A DNA stretch of 64,000 nucleotides from Ptychodera flava (taxonomy: Eukaryota > Hemichordata > Enteropneusta > Ptychoderidae). The first letter of the stretch is position 1; the number at the start of each line of letters is the position of its first letter. Both the position numbers and the translations under genes were made by a program. Below the pieces are notes generated by a model. It was not told the origin of the DNA and made no database searches. It was given only the letters and a program-made list of their open reading frames with translations. Where the stretch lies: contig NC_091935.1 of assembly GCF_041260155.1 (NCBI RefSeq), positions 2,894,001-2,958,000 on the forward strand, given 5' to 3'. Of this stretch, positions 61,601 to 64,000 are shown piece after piece.

Positions 61601-63931
61601 AACCAAAAACAAATTTAACAAGAGAAAATGATTGACACAAAACCTACAATGACAGCAATATGGGTCAATAGAGAAGGCGGCCATATCCTAGGAAGTAAAA
61701 ACATTGCTAACAGGAACTCAGGATTACATGTTTTGAATGTAGTAACCTGGAACTTCTAGTATTTCAAGCAACGATTGTATGTTTTGAGGCAAGATTGCAC
61801 AACTTTACTCTCAGAAAATTGGATTACACAATCCACAAGGTGAAGTATTACTATCTTTCCATAGTAACTTGTCTTAGTTTAGTAAACATATTACCCAAAT
61901 ATCCCATCTCATTAGGATCATTTCTATTCTTCACAGAAACAGAAAATGACAGTTCTGTCTTTTTAATGTTGGTACCTCTGTATGCAAATTTAAATCATCT
62001 CTTGTAAAGTCCTATGGGCATTATAATATTCTTTTCATCAATTAAGCCAATAGACGACATCTTGTCAAATCAAGTGTATATATCGTTTCCTAGAAAGACA
62101 AATGAAAAAGAAAACTTGTCATAAAAGGTATTTTTTATGTTTGATAATCTGCTTATATTCAGACATACAATTAGCAGTTTTGCACTTTTTCTTCTTCTTT
62201 GTAATCTGAGAAAATTGTCAAGTGATAGCTGTGGATATTTCATCTGCAAGTTGATATGATTCACATTCCTAAATAACATTTTTTTTGCATTTTTCAAAAG
62301 AAGGAAAAATTATTGTGGCCTGTTATATGTCACTTGAATCAGTATCAGCAAGTCAATTTCAATGTGTAAATAAAGTAATAAATAAGTATTATAAATAAAT
62401 AATGAATCCCCAACAGTTACCTAAACAAAATTAAAAAAATAATCAATTTTTATCTGTTAAATAATTAACTAAATAATTATTGTTTGATTTAATTACATAG
62501 CAAACTAAATATAGCTATTATAAATAGTTGTAAGGTAACTTCAATTTGCATAAATTTCAGATACCTAGCAACAAATTTTCCTTTATTCTATCTTGTTGGA
62601 GCAAGGCTTTTTTCAGCAATGAGAGCAGAATAACATGTACAGTACTGTATTTGATTTCTTACATCAGATAAAAGTAATCAAAGTTACCTAAGAGGACAGT
62701 TCACGTATCCATTTCACTTTGTACGTACAATCAATGGTCACATAGAATTGGGATGTCGCCATGATCTCTAGAACTTTCTTATATTTTTGTTTCTCTTTTT
62801 ACATCATATACCAACAAAGGGAGGAATTACAACTACCTCTGGATGTGACTCCCAGACCAACGTATCACAGTCCTCGCAAACATTACTCAGCGAAGAAAAC
62901 TCTGAGGACGTCGACCCGAGGCCAGTATACACAGCCTATTGTGGCATTACCTCCAAAACCAGTGCCAATGGATGTTGGCAATGTGCTTGGTTTGCAAGTA
63001 GACAGAGTACGGCATGCTCCCGGAGGTGAAGGAAAAGTAAGCAAGTTATAGGAATGATATTTTGATTAAAGTAGAACGCACCTCAGGGACAGATATTCAG
63101 CTTCTCAAATTTTTCTGATAATTTTCTTGTACATAGGAGCTCATTTGGAAGTGCTTGGAGTATTAAATTACCACTAAATCTTTCTTACTTAACATCTCAC
63201 TAGATGTAAAACTTTTATGAACACCTTGTTAGTCTTTGAGTCTCCATAGCACTATTATGATCAGGTTTACAGAACATTATGTTGCTGGAGACATTATTGC
63301 TATCCTATGCATCTATAGATGTACAGATACCTTACCACAATAGTCAAACCAATGAAAAGGGACAATACATATAGCTGTAAATTTTGACACCATATTTTCA
63401 TCACATCTATTCAACGTATAAACACAAATACATTTTCTAAATCTACTTTTAAAGTTTGAAGAAATGCAAATTATTAGCCTTTCTAAAACAGTGCTTTGTG
63501 TAAAATATATATAACGGTTTTATAGTGACATAGAAATTCTTGACAGGACTCAGTTGCAGTTATCAACAACAAAATTGGACATTATACATATACCAGTACA
63601 GGGTCCATTGCAAAGTTGCAACACTATTCATTTTTGACATGGTTTTGGGAGCAGAACAAGGAATTATTTTTCACAGACAGAATAAAAAATAGTGGAAAAT
63701 AATACATCAATAGTTACAGCCAATGGAGATGTAATATGTATAGGATTTTTGTTCTCACTCATAACAAGAACACTCAGGGTGTCTTGTCTTTTTGTCCATC
63801 AGGTTAGATTGACAGTATATCACCAATACAGTGGTCAACCAGCTAAAACTAATGAGACCGCCATTACGTGTACCACAACTGCTGTACAGAGTAACTACAA
63901 GTATGGCTATCATGTCTTTGGACAGCAAGAG
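40676..63931 (+). CDS. CCDC17: Coiled-coil domain-containing protein 17 orthologue, 15 coding exons, 3' end beyond the window
   Basis: Exons: 40676-40825, 45085-45282, 45861-46004, 48432-48552, 49098-49251, 50489-50554, 51597-51739, 52182-52292, 52751-53045, 56469-56672, 57599-57809, 58757-58867, 59948-60144, 62820-63036, 63803-63931. Their sum is 2451 bases, 817 codons, in frame throughout. Residues 9-30 form a C2HC finger (CPDC...KHRDKFC). Residues about 51-395 are coiled coil and contain SAMRLAYLQSGGNDP and LELENQRLQEEI, which match human CCDC17. A proline-rich stretch follows (about 398-460). Residues about 461-636 form a conserved C2-like domain (GFLVFFDFITGLEQ, LFDEQIRVLTGRWKSPLR, GTAEIYYRVVDWRDA). 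A Gly/Tyr-rich linker (637-702) leads to a further domain (MDVGNVLGLQVDRVRHAPGG, VRLTVYHQYSG), beyond the point where I recall human CCDC17 ending. The exon 9 donor (CTTCT|gtattt) is inferred from phase. Molecular function is poorly known. Confidence 0.88.
40826..45084 (+). other. CCDC17 intron 1 (4.3 kb)
   Basis: Donor ACA|gtaagt, acceptor aacaaag|GTT; the acceptor has a weak pyrimidine tract. Contents: a three-fold, roughly 51-bp repeat near 43840-43935 (gattgtgattcagggattgttt), AT-rich simple sequence near 41810 and 43640, and a family A copy at the right end. No further exon was recognised, but a small one could be missed. Confidence 0.5.
44585..44960 (-). mobile_element. Family A element in CCDC17 intron 1
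   Basis: Reverse-orientation copy: gaaggtaatatgcgccttgaaattgaacgactcaaactttt at the left, then ctttccgttaggaaac, attctcttttgaaattaaaataaaa, and ttaaattcaaaattg. The right end is degraded. Confidence 0.55.
46588..47232 (+). mobile_element. Family A element interrupted by family C
   Basis: The left half (46588-46770: ggctcagggacagaatattc ... atggcggccattttgaat) and the right half (47070-47232: ctggtaattgtttctccagtacc ... gaactatctt) join to one family A copy. The roughly 300 bases between match the repeat at 18933-19255. Family C therefore landed in an existing family A copy. Confidence 0.6.
46778..47065 (+). mobile_element. Family C repeat nested inside family A
   Basis: Matches the OXCT1 intron 1 copy over its whole length (tttgtaaatgatatcact ... 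gtaaccacaaacac). Non-coding; no clear terminal repeats. Confidence 0.5.
47420..47615. mobile_element. TTAA-associated element remnant in CCDC17 intron 3
   Basis: Contains ttttaacccctttcaccaccatggtttagc at the left, gggtgaacaggttaatcctttcatcacc in the middle and gtaaaagggttaga at the right: two overlapping TTAACCC(T)TTT-ended units. The phrase ccatggtgttgaaagggttaa at 27817-27837 (OXCT1 intron 11) looks related. Confidence 0.35.
48045..48256 (+). mobile_element. Family A element, 3' part, CCDC17 intron 3
   Basis: From tttttccacatagagttagcacaagg through ggcggccattttgaatttcaaatattgg to ttttgaggcacatactacctca. Confidence 0.55.
48645..48982 (-). mobile_element. Family A element in CCDC17 intron 4
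   Basis: Reverse-orientation copy, from aaaggtagtatgtacctaaaatgaaag to acccattctaccttaatg. Inner landmarks are all present. It begins about 90 bases after the exon 4 donor. Confidence 0.6.
49320..49540. mobile_element. Possible SINE-like fragment in CCDC17 intron 5
   Basis: The phrases aggtacccattacccactaacccaatggag, agtgccttgctcaaaggcacaacagc and a closing gtgagtccgttaccctaacaactgttccaac resemble a widespread short repeat of marine animals. A short internal duplication of agtgccttgctca occurs. Recognised from style only. Confidence 0.35.
49548..49750 (-). mobile_element. Family A element, partial, CCDC17 intron 5
   Basis: ggtaaactttcctcaagataattttatgcc ... caagtataaaaataagggttc ... ttgaaatggccgctatcc. 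One end is missing. Confidence 0.5.
49938..50276 (+). mobile_element. Family A element, near-full, CCDC17 intron 5
   Basis: From gtgcctggggcacagatatttggactctc through ggaatggcagccattttgcag to cttcgatgttgaggtgcaaagtaact. Confidence 0.55.
51047..51150 (+). mobile_element. Family B fragment in CCDC17 intron 6
   Basis: cttaaagggccagtagttgttgcttttgatgattttttgac followed by catgtcaagcttgtcaacccagcctg; it matches one half of the copy at 14236-14466. Confidence 0.45.
53046..56468 (+). other. CCDC17 intron 9 (3.4 kb), boundaries inferred
   Basis: The donor gtattt at 53046 is weak but is the one that leaves phase 2, which the acceptor tttccag at 56468 requires. Without it the proline-rich frame ends at a stop 13 bases later. 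No other exon was recognised inside; open frames at 54063-54389 (minus) and 56049-56318 (plus) show no family features. Confidence 0.55.
56726..57090 (+). mobile_element. Family B element interrupted by a TTAA-type MITE
   Basis: The left part TTAAGGGCCAGGAGCTGTAAC ... ttgttgtc and the right part caacaacagtctgcctgc ... gagatacacagtattcatcttgtcagctcagcctg belong to family B. The roughly 230 bases between them are the MITE listed next. Confidence 0.5.
56775..57002. mobile_element. TTAA-flanked MITE, piggyBac-like, nested in family B
   Basis: Ends ttTAACCATTTGAGTGCTGTAA and, as complement, TTAACCCTTTGAGTGCCAAAG. It matches the copy at 59065-59292 in opposite orientation over its whole length (agtgggaaaaatta, ccaaaattatcaaaacaattacagaaaa and others). 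Confidence 0.6.
57230..57416 (+). mobile_element. Family A element, 3' part, CCDC17 intron 10
   Basis: ttttaggtaacttgtttctctggtacc ... gcatggtgacctctgatttttat ... cttttaaggtgcatattacctta. Confidence 0.55.
58019..58048. repeat. Short (GA)n tract
   Basis: Imperfect (ga)n of about 30 bases in CCDC17 intron 11. Confidence 0.8.
59065..59292. mobile_element. TTAA-type MITE, second copy, CCDC17 intron 12
   Basis: aaacccttttagagccaaagtcaa at the left and ttctcaaagggttaa at the right. It is the reverse-orientation relative of 56775-57002. The left TTAA has decayed to gtaa. Confidence 0.55.
59458..59788 (+). mobile_element. Family A element, full length, CCDC17 intron 12
   Basis: Runs from gcagacgcctcagggacagatatttgaactctc to ctttcactttcaaggtgcatactgtgtacc. 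The best-preserved copy in the window. Confidence 0.6.
60145..62819 (+). other. CCDC17 intron 13 (2.7 kb)
   Basis: Donor AG|gtgagc, acceptor ccaacaaag. AT-rich; nothing recognised inside. The acceptor was chosen because it gives phase 2/1 agreement and an uninterrupted frame. Confidence 0.5.
63070..63165 (+). mobile_element. Family A element, 5' part only, CCDC17 intron 14
   Basis: aaagtagaacgcacctcagggacagatattcagcttctcaaattttt ... gagctcatttggaagtgcttggagta; the rest is absent. Confidence 0.5.
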
Positions 63932-64000
63932 GTATGTGAGAAAGTACTGCAAAAAGAATTCGAAATTTAAACGACACGGATTTAGAGGATAAAACATCCA

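Overview
The window is AT-rich nuclear DNA from a multicellular animal. Its genes are split by GT-AG introns, intergenic spaces are long, microsatellites are abundant and small DNA transposons are dense. The two clearly conserved genes (OXCT1 and a CCDC17 orthologue that is longer than the human protein) and the repeat style suggest a marine invertebrate, most likely an invertebrate deuterostome (hemichordate- or amphioxus-like). The species cannot be fixed from the sequence. I see no rRNA, tRNA, CRISPR array or bacterial-type operon.

Layout. 1-17.4 kb: gene-poor, rich in repeats. It holds a Harbinger-like element with 3-bp target duplications (2.5-4.0 kb), a graded pentanucleotide satellite (5.85-6.23 kb), two (TA)n and two (GA)n tracts, and an inverted-array element (15.87-17.34 kb). 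On the minus strand there are weak candidate exons for cysteine-rich secreted peptides (5.0, 7.9 and 10.4-11.06 kb). 17.5-29.1 kb: OXCT1 (succinyl-CoA:3-oxoacid CoA-transferase), plus strand, 12 coding exons, complete apart from a one-base frameshift in exon 11. Its introns carry a hAT-type deletion derivative and other small elements. 29.1-33.9 kb: intergenic space between convergent genes, with a LINE tail, a long hairpin and a TTAA-flanked element. 33.9-35.8 kb: a two-exon alpha/beta-hydrolase on the minus strand, unusual in having about four membrane segments inside the hydrolase fold. 35.9-40.6 kb: promoters, a minisatellite, a LINE fragment with an inverted 5' part, and a 59-nt-arm hairpin. 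40.7 kb to the right edge: CCDC17, plus strand, 15 coding exons seen (817 codons, all phases consistent), continuing beyond the window.

The genes do not form a pathway. OXCT1 is a mitochondrial ketone-body enzyme, CCDC17 a coiled-coil protein of poorly known role, and the hydrolase an orphan of the carboxylesterase superfamily. The most informative observations are the membrane-inserted hydrolase, the OXCT1 frameshift, the second C-terminal domain of CCDC17, and a roughly 340-bp repeat family present in at least 11 copies, mostly in CCDC17 introns. I found no convincing new multi-gene system.
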